From an uncultured Bacilli bacterium (GTDB taxonomy: Bacteria > Bacillota_I > Bacilli_A > RF39 > UBA660): a stretch of 15,207 bases of DNA. Under the pieces are notes generated by a model. The model saw only the letters and a list, made by a program, of their open reading frames with translations. It was not told where the DNA came from and searched no databases. Position numbers and translations under genes: made by a program. Location: the NCBI GenBank assembly GCA_947625715.1, contig CANQPR010000026.1:1-15207 (forward strand). The letters run 5' to 3'. Below are positions 1 to 7,954 of this stretch, in pieces; position 1 is the stretch's first letter; each line of letters begins with the position of its first letter.

Positions 1-6
1 ATTTAT

Positions 7-35
7 TTGACCTTTTAATAAAAATATATTATATT
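7..35 (+). promoter_or_regulatory. Promoter of upstream small RNA
   Basis: TTGACC at 7-12 and TATATT at 30-35 are separated by 17 bp, which fits a housekeeping sigma factor. The start would fall near 42, after the ATG at 37, so the 36-codon ORF beginning there would not be translated from this promoter. With the terminator at 169-195 this defines a transcript of about 150 nt. Confidence 0.55.
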
Positions 36-60
36 TATGGTGTATTTTAAAAGTGCTGTA

Positions 61-153
61 AATGTTTCTCGCTTCTGGATGGTGCGACTAATAAATGATT
101 CCAGGCGACAATGTTTTTCGCTTCCAGGTGGTGCGACTAATAAATGATCTTGG
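61..153 (+). repeat. Two tandem 49-bp modules with conserved 20-nt loop
   Basis: Copies at 61-109 and 110-158 share TGGTGCGACTAATAAATGAT exactly (80-99 and 129-148) and 13 of 14 bases of the lead. Differences are concentrated in the flanking 5-nt arms, where they preserve pairing. Two copies without regular unique spacers do not make a CRISPR array. Confidence 0.7.
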
Positions 154-168
154 TTGAAAATATAGACT

Positions 169-195
169 AACTTCATTAAAAGATGAAGTTTTTTT
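169..195 (+). terminator. Rho-independent terminator of upstream small RNA
   Basis: AACTTCAT (169-176) pairs perfectly with ATGAAGTT (183-190) around a 6-nt loop and is followed by a T run to 195. It separates the small RNA from the htpG promoter. Confidence 0.8.
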
Positions 196-206
196 GACGT
201 TTATTA

Positions 207-234
207 TTGACAATTTATTTTAGAATGATATAAT
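207..234 (+). promoter_or_regulatory. htpG promoter
   Basis: Consensus TTGACA (207-212) and TATAAT (229-234) are separated by 16 bp. The expected start near 240-241 lies at the left edge of the CIRCE-like operator, so a bound repressor would block initiation. Confidence 0.85.
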
Positions 235-238
235 CAAA

Positions 239-265
239 TTAGCAGTTAAGAACATTAAGTGCTAA
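239..265 (+). promoter_or_regulatory. CIRCE-like HrcA operator
   Basis: TTAGCAGTT-N9-AAGTGCTAA has the exact 9-9-9 geometry of CIRCE (consensus TTAGCACTC-N9-GAGTGCTAA). The right arm matches 8 of 9 and the left arm 7 of 9. It sits between the -10 box and the ribosome site, as at classical HrcA targets. Known for the family: HrcA represses dnaK and groE operons and is released on heat stress. Inferred here: HrcA represses htpG. hrcA is not in the window. Confidence 0.8.
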
Positions 266-281
266 AAGGAGAATGATAAAA

Positions 282-2105
282 ATGAAAGAATTTAAAGCAG
301 AGTCTAAAAGATTAATGGAATTGATGGTTAATTCTATTTATACTAACAAAGAAATATTTTTGCGAGAAATAATTTCTAACGCATCAGATGCTATAGATAA
401 ATTACACTACCAATCATTGACTGACAAAAAAATAAAAGTAAATAAAGACGACTTTGCTATAATCGTTAAACCAAACAAAGAAAATAGAACTTTAGTTATA
501 AGTGATAATGGTATCGGTATGACTAAAGAAGAATTAGAAAAAAATTTAGGTACCATTGCCAAAAGTGGCTCATTCGATTTTAAAAATGAAAATAAGAAAA
601 AAGAAAACATTGATATAATTGGCCAATTTGGAGTAGGTTTTTATTCTGCTTTCATGGTTGCATCAAAAGTACAAGTAATATCTAAAGCTTATAATACTGA
701 TGAAGCATATTCTTGGACTTCAAGTGGCATTGAAGGGTATGAAATAAAAAAATGTTCAAAAGAAACTTATGGAACAGATATAATATTAACTATTAAAGAT
801 GAAGAAGAATATAATTGCTATTTAGATGAATTTGAAATTAAAAGTTTAATAAAAAAATATTCTGATTATATAACATACCCTATAAAAATGGAAGAAAAGA
901 AAGAAGAGAAAATTGAATTAGAAACCATTAACTCACTCATTCCATTATGGCGACGCAATAAAAAGGAAATAACTCTTGAAGAATATAATACTTTTTATTC
1001 TGATAAATTTTTTGATTATGACAAACCATTAAGTCACTTACACATTAAAGCTGAAGGCTTATTAGAGTACAATTCTCTAATATATATCCCATCTCATGCA
1101 AGTTATGATTACTATACTAAAGAATACGAAAAAGGTCTTCAATTATATTCTAATGGGGTCTTGATTATGGAGAAATGTGCTGATTTATTACCTGATTATT
1201 ATAGCTTTGCAAAAGGAGTAGTTGACTCACCAGATTTATCGCTTAATATTTCAAGAGAAATGCTTCAACAAAATCGAGTTTTAAAAACAATTGCTAGTAA
1301 CATAGAAAAACATATTAAAAGTGAATTATTAAATATGTTAAAAAATAATCGGGAAGATTATTTAAAATTTTGGGATGCTTTTGGTCTTCAAATTAAAGCC
1401 GGTATTTATAATGACTTTGGAATGAATAAAGAAAAATTACAAGATTTATTAATTTTCTATTCTTCTAAAAAAGATAAGTTAGTTACGCTAGATGAATATT
1501 TAGAAAACAATAAAGATGAAAAAGACATTTATTATGCCTGTGGTAATACTGTAGAACAAATTAAATCGCTACCTCAAGTTGAAACCTTTATGGCTAAAGA
1601 TAAAGATATTCTTCTATGTTCTAATTATTTAGATGAATTTGTTTTTAAAACAATGCTTAAATACCAAGATAAAGAATTTAAAAACATTTGCTCTGATAAC
1701 GTTGATGTAGAAAGTGAAGAAGAAAAAGAACAACTTACAAAATTAAATGAAAAAAATCAAGATATGTTAAATTTAATGAAAGAAAGTCTTGATGTCAAAG
1801 AAGTTAAATTTACTAGTCGCTTAACCAATCATCCTGTTTGCTTATCAAGTACTGGTCAAATATCAGTGGAAATGGAAAAAGTAATGAATAGCATGCCAAA
1901 TAACAATATTAATGCAGAAAAAATCTTAGAAATTAATTATAAGCATAAAATAGTTGATAAATTAAATTCCTTATATAAAAAGAATAAAGAAGAATTAAAA
2001 AAATATAGTAAAATATTGTATGCTCAGGCACGATTAATTGAAGGATTACCAATTGAAAATCCTACTGAAATAACCGATTTAATCTGTGATATATTATCAA
2101 AATAA
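282..2105 (+). CDS. htpG: Chaperone HtpG (bacterial Hsp90)
   Basis: A cytosolic, ATP-driven, dimeric chaperone of 607 aa. The N-terminal GHKL ATPase shows the catalytic Glu in REIISNASDAIDK (about 28-40), DNGIGM (about 75-80) and the lid motif GQFGVGFYSAF (about 114-124). The middle domain carries NISREMLQQN with the Arg that contacts the gamma phosphate, and a C-terminal dimerisation domain follows. There is no eukaryote-type MEEVD tail, as normal for bacteria. I start at the ATG at 282: AAAGGAG (265-271) lies 10 nt upstream, whereas the in-frame ATG at 273 is only 1 nt from it, and HtpG proteins usually begin MKKEF-like. It is monocistronic between its own promoter, with a CIRCE-like operator, and a terminator. 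Confidence 0.97.
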   Translation: MKEFKAESKRLMELMVNSIYTNKEIFLREIISNASDAIDKLHYQSLTDKKIKVNKDDFAIIVKPNKENRTLVISDNGIGMTKEELEKNLGTIAKSGSFDFKNENKKKENIDIIGQFGVGFYSAFMVASKVQVISKAYNTDEAYSWTSSGIEGYEIKKCSKETYGTDIILTIKDEEEYNCYLDEFEIKSLIKKYSDYITYPIKMEEKKEEKIELETINSLIPLWRRNKKEITLEEYNTFYSDKFFDYDKPLSHLHIKAEGLLEYNSLIYIPSHASYDYYTKEYEKGLQLYSNGVLIMEKCADLLPDYYSFAKGVVDSPDLSLNISREMLQQNRVLKTIASNIEKHIKSELLNMLKNNREDYLKFWDAFGLQIKAGIYNDFGMNKEKLQDLLIFYSSKKDKLVTLDEYLENNKDEKDIYYACGNTVEQIKSLPQVETFMAKDKDILLCSNYLDEFVFKTMLKYQDKEFKNICSDNVDVESEEEKEQLTKLNEKNQDMLNLMKESLDVKEVKFTSRLTNHPVCLSSTGQISVEMEKVMNSMPNNNINAEKILEINYKHKIVDKLNSLYKKNKEELKKYSKILYAQARLIEGLPIENPTEITDLICDILSK

Positions 2106-2106
2106 T

Positions 2107-2128
2107 AAAGCCTCGAAAAGAGGTTTTT
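2107..2128 (+). terminator. htpG terminator
   Basis: CCTC (2111-2114) and GAGG (2120-2123) form a short stem around GAAAA, with five T's after it. It lies directly behind the htpG stop. The stem is short, so it is probably modest in strength. Confidence 0.6.
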
Positions 2129-2148
2129 ATATGCTCTAAAAAAGATAT

Positions 2149-2178
2149 TTGACAAATGTAGTTTAAAAAGTGTAATAT
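2149..2178 (+). promoter_or_regulatory. Promoter of glf glycan operon
   Basis: TTGACA at 2149-2154 is followed by TGTAAT (2171-2176, 16-bp spacer) or TAATAT (2173-2178, 18-bp spacer). It lies between the htpG terminator and the AGGAAGG ribosome site (2202-2208) of glf. Confidence 0.7.
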
Positions 2179-2217
2179 TTAATTGTAAGCAAAATAAATA
2201 TAGGAAGGATAAAAAAA

Positions 2218-3369
2218 GTGAAGTTTGATGTAATAATTGTTGGAAGTGGATTTGCTGGTAGTACGCTAGCAAGGAAATTTGCTCTTGATAACAAAAAAGT
2301 ATTAATATATGAAAAAAGAGGTCAAATAGGTGGAAATATGTATGATAAAGTACTGGATAATTCTATTCTAGTTCATCAATATGGTCCTCATATATTTCAT
2401 ACCAATAGCAAGAAAGTAATGGATTTTGTCACACAATTTGGTAGTTGGTATTTTTATGAACACAAAGTTGTTGGAAAAATTAATAATACTCTAGTGCCCA
2501 TTCCTTTTAATTTTAAATCTCTAGAGCTATTATATTCTAAAGAGCAAGCTGATATAATAAAAGAAAAATTATTAGCTAAATATAAAGACACTAAAAAAGT
2601 ATCTATATTAGATTTAATAAATGATTCAGATGAAACAATAAAACAATTTGGTTTATTTGTATATAAAAATGTTTTTGAAAATTATACAGCTAAACAATGG
2701 AATATACCTATAGAAGAAATTGATACATCTGTTATTAATCGGGTGCCAGTTATTCTAGGGTATGATGATCGTTATTTTCAAGATGAATACCAATATATGC
2801 CCAAACATGGCTATACTAAAGTATTTGAGGAAATGTTAAATCATCCTAATATAACAATTAAACTAAATACTAATGCCTTAGAAGATATAGAAATAAAAGA
2901 TAATAAAATATATTGGCAAAATCAAGAATTTCATGGTAAAGTATTCTACACTGGTGCGATTGATGAATTATTTAACTATAAGTATGGACCTTTACCATAT
3001 CGTTCCCTAGATTTAGTCTTTGAAAATTATGATATGAATTACTATCAATCAAGTGCTGTTGTTAATTATCCTAATGATGAAAAATATACTCGTATTACTG
3101 AATTTAAATATTTATCCAATCAATTAGTTAATAATAAAACAACCATCTTAAAAGAATATCCTAAAAAATATGATTATCAAGATGAAAATTCCATTCCTTA
3201 TTATGCCATTATTAATGAAGAAAATCAAAATATGTATCAAAAATACTATGAATTAGTTAAAAAAATACCTAATTTATATATGTGTGGAAGATTAGCTGAA
3301 TATAAATATTTTAATATGGATGCTGTTATTTTAAGAGCCTTAGAATTATATGAGAAAGTAGGAAAATAA
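2218..3369 (+). CDS. glf: UDP-galactopyranose mutase
   Basis: A cytosolic FAD enzyme that interconverts UDP-galactopyranose and UDP-galactofuranose, the donor for galactofuranose in surface glycans. Its 383 aa match the usual length. The N-terminal FAD fold has VGSGFAGS (8-15) and EKRGQIGGN (32-40). Family hallmarks are YGPHIFHTN (55-63), NYTAKQW (155-161), RVPVILGYDDRYFQDEYQYM (175-194) and the C-terminal GRLAEYKYFNMD with FAD/substrate residues. The start is GTG, 9 nt after AGGAAGG; no better in-frame start is seen. It heads an operon with two glycosyltransferase genes (3 nt to the next), which suggests the Galf is used by those products. Confidence 0.95.
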   Translation: MKFDVIIVGSGFAGSTLARKFALDNKKVLIYEKRGQIGGNMYDKVLDNSILVHQYGPHIFHTNSKKVMDFVTQFGSWYFYEHKVVGKINNTLVPIPFNFKSLELLYSKEQADIIKEKLLAKYKDTKKVSILDLINDSDETIKQFGLFVYKNVFENYTAKQWNIPIEEIDTSVINRVPVILGYDDRYFQDEYQYMPKHGYTKVFEEMLNHPNITIKLNTNALEDIEIKDNKIYWQNQEFHGKVFYTGAIDELFNYKYGPLPYRSLDLVFENYDMNYYQSSAVVNYPNDEKYTRITEFKYLSNQLVNNKTTILKEYPKKYDYQDENSIPYYAIINEENQNMYQKYYELVKKIPNLYMCGRLAEYKYFNMDAVILRALELYEKVGK

Positions 3370-3372
3370 AAC

Positions 3373-4113
3373 ATGAAAAATATCAAAGAAACGTTATACA
3401 TTGTCATGCCAGCTTATAATGAGGAAGAAAATATAACTAAAACAATTACAAGTTGGTTACCAATCTTAAAAAATGGAAACAGCAAATCACGATTAGTCAT
3501 TGCAGATACGGGTAGTAGCGATAATACTAATAAAATATTAAAAGAATTACAAAATAAATATCCCCAAATTGTTATTTTATCTGAAGGCTTAAAACAACAT
3601 GGCCCTAAATTAATTCAGTTATATAAATATGCCATTCAAAATCAAGCTGATTGGGTTTTTCAAACTGATTCTGATGGCCAGACTAACCCTTTAGAATTTA
3701 AAGATTTTTGGACTTTGAAAAACAAATATGATGCCATTATTGGTAATAGAGTTGTAAGAGAAGATGGTAAAAGTAGAAAATTTGTTGAAAACACTTTGTG
3801 CCGTATTTTAAAAATTGTTTTTGGAAAAAAAGTAGATTTAGAAGATGCCAATGCTCCATTTAGACTTATGAAAACTAGTTTATTAGAAAAATATATTTCC
3901 AAATTTAAAGATGATTATAATTTACCTAATGTAATGTTATGTGTCTTCTTTAAATATTATAATGAAAATATTAAATTTAAAGAAATAACTTTTAAACCAA
4001 GAGAAAAAGGGGTTAACTCCATAAATATTAAAAAGATTGTTAAAATTGGCGTTAATGCTATTAATGATTTTTATGAATTTAAAAAGGATATGAAAAATGA
4101 TGAAAAAATATAA
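3373..4113 (+). CDS. GT2 glycosyltransferase, polyprenyl-phosphate sugar synthase-like
   Basis: A soluble 246-aa GT-A fold enzyme. It has VMPAYNEEEN (11-20), the nucleotide-sugar Asp in IADTGSSD (43-50), the metal-binding DSD in QTDSDGQ (97-103), DANAPFRLMK (158-167) and a basic PREKGVNSIN segment (209-218), as in dolichol/polyprenol-phosphate mannose synthases. No transmembrane segment is visible, unlike GtrB/CsbB proteins with two C-terminal helices. It starts 3 nt after glf and overlaps the next gene by 17 bp, so coupling is likely. Inference: it loads a sugar, possibly Galf made by Glf, onto undecaprenyl phosphate at the inner membrane face for flipping by the next gene product. The sugar cannot be read from sequence. 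Confidence 0.85.
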   Translation: MKNIKETLYIVMPAYNEEENITKTITSWLPILKNGNSKSRLVIADTGSSDNTNKILKELQNKYPQIVILSEGLKQHGPKLIQLYKYAIQNQADWVFQTDSDGQTNPLEFKDFWTLKNKYDAIIGNRVVREDGKSRKFVENTLCRILKIVFGKKVDLEDANAPFRLMKTSLLEKYISKFKDDYNLPNVMLCVFFKYYNENIKFKEITFKPREKGVNSINIKKIVKIGVNAINDFYEFKKDMKNDEKI

Positions 4114-5950
4114 AGGCTTAATTTTATATGGTGTTTTTGGTGTTTTAACAACCCTTGTCAATATTATAACTTATTTTATATGTGCTCAAATACTACATAT
4201 AAGTGTTGTAAATTCCACGATAATTTCATGGTTAATCGCGGTTATATTTGCTTTTATTACCAATAAAATATGGGTTTTTGAAAGTAAAACTAAAAACTAT
4301 CAAGAAGTTATAAAAGAAATATTTTCGTTTTTCTCGTGTCGAATACTAACGGGTATTTTAGATGTTTTAATTATGTACATATTTGTTACGAAATTAAATT
4401 TTAATGATTTAATAATAAAAGTTATTTCTAATGTCATTGTCATTGTCATAAATTATGTTGCAAGTAAATTAATAATTTTTAATAAACAAAAAAAGCCTGG
4501 CAAAGAAATTAATTATGCTCATCTTTTGACTATTGTTATTATTTTCCTTTTAGCGTTTTTATTTGTGATGCAAAGTCAATTGAATTTTTTTGAAAAAGGG
4601 GAGTCTCTTACTGATTCATCTGTATTCCGTTATATGGCTTTAATAATGAGCAAAAATTATATGCCTTATTTAGATTTTTTTGATCATAAAGGTCCCATTA
4701 TTTATATTATCAATTACTTAGGTTTTATCATTAATAAAGACTGGGGTATTTGGCTTATTGAATTAGGATGTTGCTTTTTTAGCTTTTATTTAATTTATAA
4801 AATTGCTCATCTATTTACGTCAAAAATTCCTTCCTTATTAATCTTATTATTGTCAACGCTAAATTTATTTTCTTATTTTGAACAAGGTAATTTTGTTGAA
4901 GAATACGCTTTATTATTTATTTTAATTTCCTTTTATATCTTTATTGATTACTTAAAAAATAATAAAGTAAATACAATGCGCCTCATTGTCTGTGGTATGT
5001 GTTTTATGGCTGTTAGTTTACTAAGAGTCAACATGATACCATGTTTTATCGTTTATTGTTTAGCTATATTTATAATGTTAATTAAAAATAAAAAGCCTCA
5101 AGAACTAAAAAGATGTATTATTAATTTTTTACTTGGCTGTGCCATTATTTTTATTCCCATTATTATTTGGTTAATTATGAACCATTCTTTTACAGCTTTT
5201 ATTAATGATTATATTTTATTTAATTTAAAATACACTAAGGCAATGGGCATTGGTTCTAAATTAATGACTTTTACTTATTTTATTAATACTACAATTATGC
5301 TTTTAAGTATCTTTACAAATTTATATGCTCTTAAAAAAGAAGAACAAAAAAACATATATCTTTTAAATTTAATTTTTATTGTTGTCTCTCTTCTTTTAGC
5401 TTCAACATCTGGAAGAACATATCCGCATTATGGAATGATTTTAATACCTACATATATTATTCCTTTAACATATCTTTTAAATCTTATTTTAAATTTAAAA
5501 AACAAAGAATTATCGACAATTATTATTATTGGCATCATTTGTTTTCTAATAGCTCCACCTTGGTTAGATACTTTAAATAATTTGGGGGATGCTTTAAACA
5601 AACGAAAAAGCCAAAATATTACTGCTGATGTATTAAAAGTAAATGAATTAATTCAAAGCAATACCACTATTAACGACAAGATTTCTGTATATGGCAATTG
5701 GGATTATATGTATTATTATGCTAATCGACTATCGGCATCAAAATATTCATATCAATATCCAATTGGCGAAGTTAATAGTCAAATATTAAATGAATATTTT
5801 AAAGATTTAGAAAGAGAAAAACCTAAGATTATCGTTATCGCTAAAAATGCCAAAAATGTTGAAAAAATGAAAAATTTTGTTTATAAAAATAATTATTATG
5901 AAATATTAAATAAAAATAATGAAGTGTATGTATATAAATTAAGAACATAA
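4097..5950 (+). CDS. GtrA flippase fused to GT-C membrane glycosyltransferase
   Basis: A 617-aa integral membrane protein with two parts. Residues 1-130 are a GtrA-like four-helix domain with the typical FITNKIWVF (53-61) and SKLIIFNK (123-130) segments; this family is linked to flipping polyprenyl-phosphate sugars. Residues from about 140 to 490 form many helices of a GT-C/ArnT/PMT-like transferase, with an acidic first loop LTDSSVF (D173) and YLDFFDHKGP (191-200), a pattern typical of GT39-like enzymes. A hydrophilic domain of about 110 residues ends the protein, probably outside the cell. The start may be the ATG at 4097 or 4100; AAGG near 4085 serves either. In Gtr and Gram-positive three-component systems these activities are usually separate proteins; here flippase and transferase are one chain next to a lipid-sugar synthase. 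Confidence 0.85.
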   Translation: MMKKYKGLILYGVFGVLTTLVNIITYFICAQILHISVVNSTIISWLIAVIFAFITNKIWVFESKTKNYQEVIKEIFSFFSCRILTGILDVLIMYIFVTKLNFNDLIIKVISNVIVIVINYVASKLIIFNKQKKPGKEINYAHLLTIVIIFLLAFLFVMQSQLNFFEKGESLTDSSVFRYMALIMSKNYMPYLDFFDHKGPIIYIINYLGFIINKDWGIWLIELGCCFFSFYLIYKIAHLFTSKIPSLLILLLSTLNLFSYFEQGNFVEEYALLFILISFYIFIDYLKNNKVNTMRLIVCGMCFMAVSLLRVNMIPCFIVYCLAIFIMLIKNKKPQELKRCIINFLLGCAIIFIPIIIWLIMNHSFTAFINDYILFNLKYTKAMGIGSKLMTFTYFINTTIMLLSIFTNLYALKKEEQKNIYLLNLIFIVVSLLLASTSGRTYPHYGMILIPTYIIPLTYLLNLILNLKNKELSTIIIIGIICFLIAPPWLDTLNNLGDALNKRKSQNITADVLKVNELIQSNTTINDKISVYGNWDYMYYYANRLSASKYSYQYPIGEVNSQILNEYFKDLEREKPKIIVIAKNAKNVEKMKNFVYKNNYYEILNKNNEVYVYKLRT

Positions 5951-5971
5951 AAAATAGAAAAGAGGAAAATT

Positions 5972-7345
5972 ATGAAACAAACAATGGAAGATATGGTCAA
6001 TTATTGTAAACAATATGGTTTTATATTTCAAGGTAGTGAAATATATGGGGGATTAGCAAATACTTTTGATTATGGTCCTTTAGGAAGAGAATTAAAAGAG
6101 AATTTGCGCAAAATATGGTGGCAAAAATTTGTTCAAGAAAACCCTTATAACTATGGCCTTGATTCAGCTATTTTAATGAATCCTGAAGTTTGGGTAGCAT
6201 CAGGACATGTTGCCAATTTTGCTGACCCTTTAATTGATTGTAAAAAATGTAAAAGTAGACATCGTGCTGATAAATTAATTGAACAACAAACGAATGGGGA
6301 ACAAACAGCTGATGGTTGGTCTAATGAAAAAATAGAAAAATATATTAAAGAAAATAATATTTGTTGTCCTGTATGTCAATCATGTGATTTTACACCTATT
6401 AGAAACTTTAATCTTTTATTTGAAACAAGCCAAGGTGTAACACAAGAGAGTAAAAATAAAATTTATCTACGTGGGGAAACTGCACAAGGGATATTTGTAA
6501 ATTTTCTTAATGTTCAAAGAACTATGCGAGCTAAAATACCTTTTGGTATTGCTCAAATTGGAAAAAGTTTTCGAAATGAAATAACCCCTGGTAATTTTAC
6601 TTTTAGAACAAGGGAATTTGAACAAATGGAACTAGAGTTTTTTTGTAAACCACAAACTGATTTAGAGTGGCATGGTTATTGGAAAAGTTTTTGTATTGAT
6701 TTTCTAAAAACCCTAGGTATTAAAGAAGAGCATTTGCGTTATCGAGACCATAATAAGGAAGAACTAGCTTTTTATAGCAAAGCTACAACAGATATTGAAT
6801 ATAAATATCCAATGGGCTGGGGCGAATTATGGGGTATTGCTGATCGAACTGATTACGATTTAAGTGTTCATGAAAATCATTCTAAACATGAATTACGTTA
6901 CTTAGATCCAGAGACAAACGAAAAATACATTCCTTATGTAATAGAACCATCCCTTGGTTTAGATCGTCTAGTTCTAGCAGTTTTATGTGATGCATATCAA
7001 AAAGAAATTATTGATAATGAAGAACAATTAATTTTAAAAATCCATCCTGCTTTAGCTCCATATAAAATAACTATTTTACCATTAGTTAAAAAAATTCATG
7101 CTACCAAAGCAAAAGAAATATATGGCGATTTAGCTAAATATTTTATGTGTAGTTATGATGAAAGTGGTAGTATAGGAAAAAGATATCGAAGAAGTGATGC
7201 TATTGGAACCCCATTTGCTATTACCATTGACGATGAGACATTAAATAATAATACAGTAACTTTAAGATACCGCGATACTAGAAAACAAATAACTCTTAAT
7301 ATAAAAGAATTAAAAGATTTTCTAATAAATAATATTACTATTTAG
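5972..7345 (+). CDS. glyQS: Glycyl-tRNA synthetase, dimeric type
   Basis: A class II synthetase of 457 aa charging tRNA-Gly with glycine; the alpha2 form, not the alpha2beta2 glyQ/glyS form. Visible parts are FDYGPLGRELKEN near the N terminus, a zinc-binding insertion with CKKC (90-93) and CPVC (132-135), motif 2 with RGETAQGIFVNF (167-178) and the catalytic Arg in GKSFRNEITP (197-206), motif 3 GLDRLVLAVL (330-339), and a C-terminal HGTP-type anticodon-binding domain from about 350. AGAGG (5961-5965) gives a 6-nt spacing. It begins 21 nt after the glycan operon with no terminator or clear promoter between, so it may be co-transcribed. No T-box leader is seen. It is the only gene here ending in TAG. 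Confidence 0.97.
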   Translation: MKQTMEDMVNYCKQYGFIFQGSEIYGGLANTFDYGPLGRELKENLRKIWWQKFVQENPYNYGLDSAILMNPEVWVASGHVANFADPLIDCKKCKSRHRADKLIEQQTNGEQTADGWSNEKIEKYIKENNICCPVCQSCDFTPIRNFNLLFETSQGVTQESKNKIYLRGETAQGIFVNFLNVQRTMRAKIPFGIAQIGKSFRNEITPGNFTFRTREFEQMELEFFCKPQTDLEWHGYWKSFCIDFLKTLGIKEEHLRYRDHNKEELAFYSKATTDIEYKYPMGWGELWGIADRTDYDLSVHENHSKHELRYLDPETNEKYIPYVIEPSLGLDRLVLAVLCDAYQKEIIDNEEQLILKIHPALAPYKITILPLVKKIHATKAKEIYGDLAKYFMCSYDESGSIGKRYRRSDAIGTPFAITIDDETLNNNTVTLRYRDTRKQITLNIKELKDFLINNITI

Positions 7346-7351
7346 TTTTCA

Positions 7352-7380
7352 TTGAAAAAAAGAAAAATATTTGTTAAAAT
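7352..7380 (+). promoter_or_regulatory. Extended -10 promoter of secreted protein/kinase/Smr genes
   Basis: TTGAAA (7352-7357) and TAAAAT (7375-7380) are separated by 17 bp, with the extended element TGT directly before the -10. It starts 6 bp after the glyQS stop. Confidence 0.7.
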
Positions 7381-7405
7381 AATTTTAGAATAGAGGAATC
7401 AAAAT

Positions 7406-7936
7406 ATGGAAAAAATGAGTATGAAAAAAACCTATGCTGTTGTTGTATGTGCTGTGACAATATTGGTAGCTATCTCTTTTTCAGTTAGTTATTCTTATTT
7501 TACAAGTGATATAGCAACAGGGGGGCAAGAAACAAGTACTAATGTTACCACTACTGAATTACAAGATATTGTTTTAAGTGGACAGACCGATGTAACAGCA
7601 GATAACTTAATACCTGGAAAGTCTATCACCAATACTTTTAAAATATCTAATCCTAATAACAAACCTGTTCCGTATAAATTAGTATGGAGTGATGTTGTTA
7701 ATAATTTCGTAAACCAAAGTGATTTAATCGTTACTTTAAGTGCAGATGGTTTAAGTGATTTTACACCTGTTAGTTTTCCAGCTACTGGAGCAAATACAGT
7801 ATTACTAGATGGAAAGACAATAGACGCTAGTACAACACTAACTTTTACTTTAAAAATTGAATATAAAAATACTGATAAAAATCAATTCGCTGACATGGGT
7901 CAAACATTTAGTGGAACAATCAACTTACAAGATTAA
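7406..7936 (+). CDS. Secreted TasA/CalY-like (SipW-type signal) protein
   Basis: 176 aa. A short basic start (MEKMSMKK) precedes one hydrophobic segment (about 9-30) ending SVSYSYFTSDIATGG, which resembles the SYAYFTD-type junction of SipW-dependent substrates such as TasA and CalY. The rest is polar and beta-rich, with a repeated-strand feel: LIPGKSITNTFKISNPNNKP, then VPYKLVW, then ASTTLTFTLKIEY. That fits the immunoglobulin-like fold of TasA/CalY, which assemble into extracellular fibres. There are no LPXTG or lipobox motifs, and no classical AXA cleavage site is obvious, so it could stay membrane-anchored. The start at 7406 is set by GAGG (7393-7396); ATGs at 7415 and 7421 are alternatives. 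It is first in a unit with the kinase gene. A SipW peptidase is not in the window. Confidence 0.6.
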   Translation: MEKMSMKKTYAVVVCAVTILVAISFSVSYSYFTSDIATGGQETSTNVTTTELQDIVLSGQTDVTADNLIPGKSITNTFKISNPNNKPVPYKLVWSDVVNNFVNQSDLIVTLSADGLSDFTPVSFPATGANTVLLDGKTIDASTTLTFTLKIEYKNTDKNQFADMGQTFSGTINLQD

Positions 7937-7954
7937 AAGAAAGGGGCATTAAAA

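Larger units (their letters stand above)
42..195 (+). ncRNA. Putative structured small RNA with tandem modules
   Basis: This stretch lies between a good promoter and a U-tailed terminator and has no ORF with a ribosome site. It contains two 49-nt modules (61-109 and 110-158). Each has a near-identical 14-nt lead, a 5-bp stem (75-79/100-104 and 124-128/149-153) and an identical 20-nt loop. Stem one is CTGGA/TCCAG and stem two is CCAGG/CTTGG: three positions changed as pairs and one became a G-U wobble. That pattern indicates selection on RNA structure. I do not recognise the family. It could be a trans-acting RNA, a protein-binding decoy or a tandem aptamer. htpG downstream has its own promoter, so cis control of htpG is less likely. 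Ends are inferred. Confidence 0.5.

Noticed and set aside
37..147. 36-codon ORF through the tandem repeat upstream of htpG
   Set aside because: It has no ribosome site, its ATG lies before the predicted transcription start, and the repeat differences fit stem pairing rather than codon constraint.
61..153. CRISPR-like repeat pair
   Set aside because: Only two units, no unique spacers of regular length, and no cas genes.
2024..2272. 82-aa minus-strand ORF across the htpG-glf junction
   Set aside because: It covers the htpG end, a terminator and the glf promoter on the other strand; composition is hydrophobic noise.
5951..5971. T-box riboswitch before glyQS
   Set aside because: Only 21 nt separate it from the upstream gene, too short for a T-box leader.
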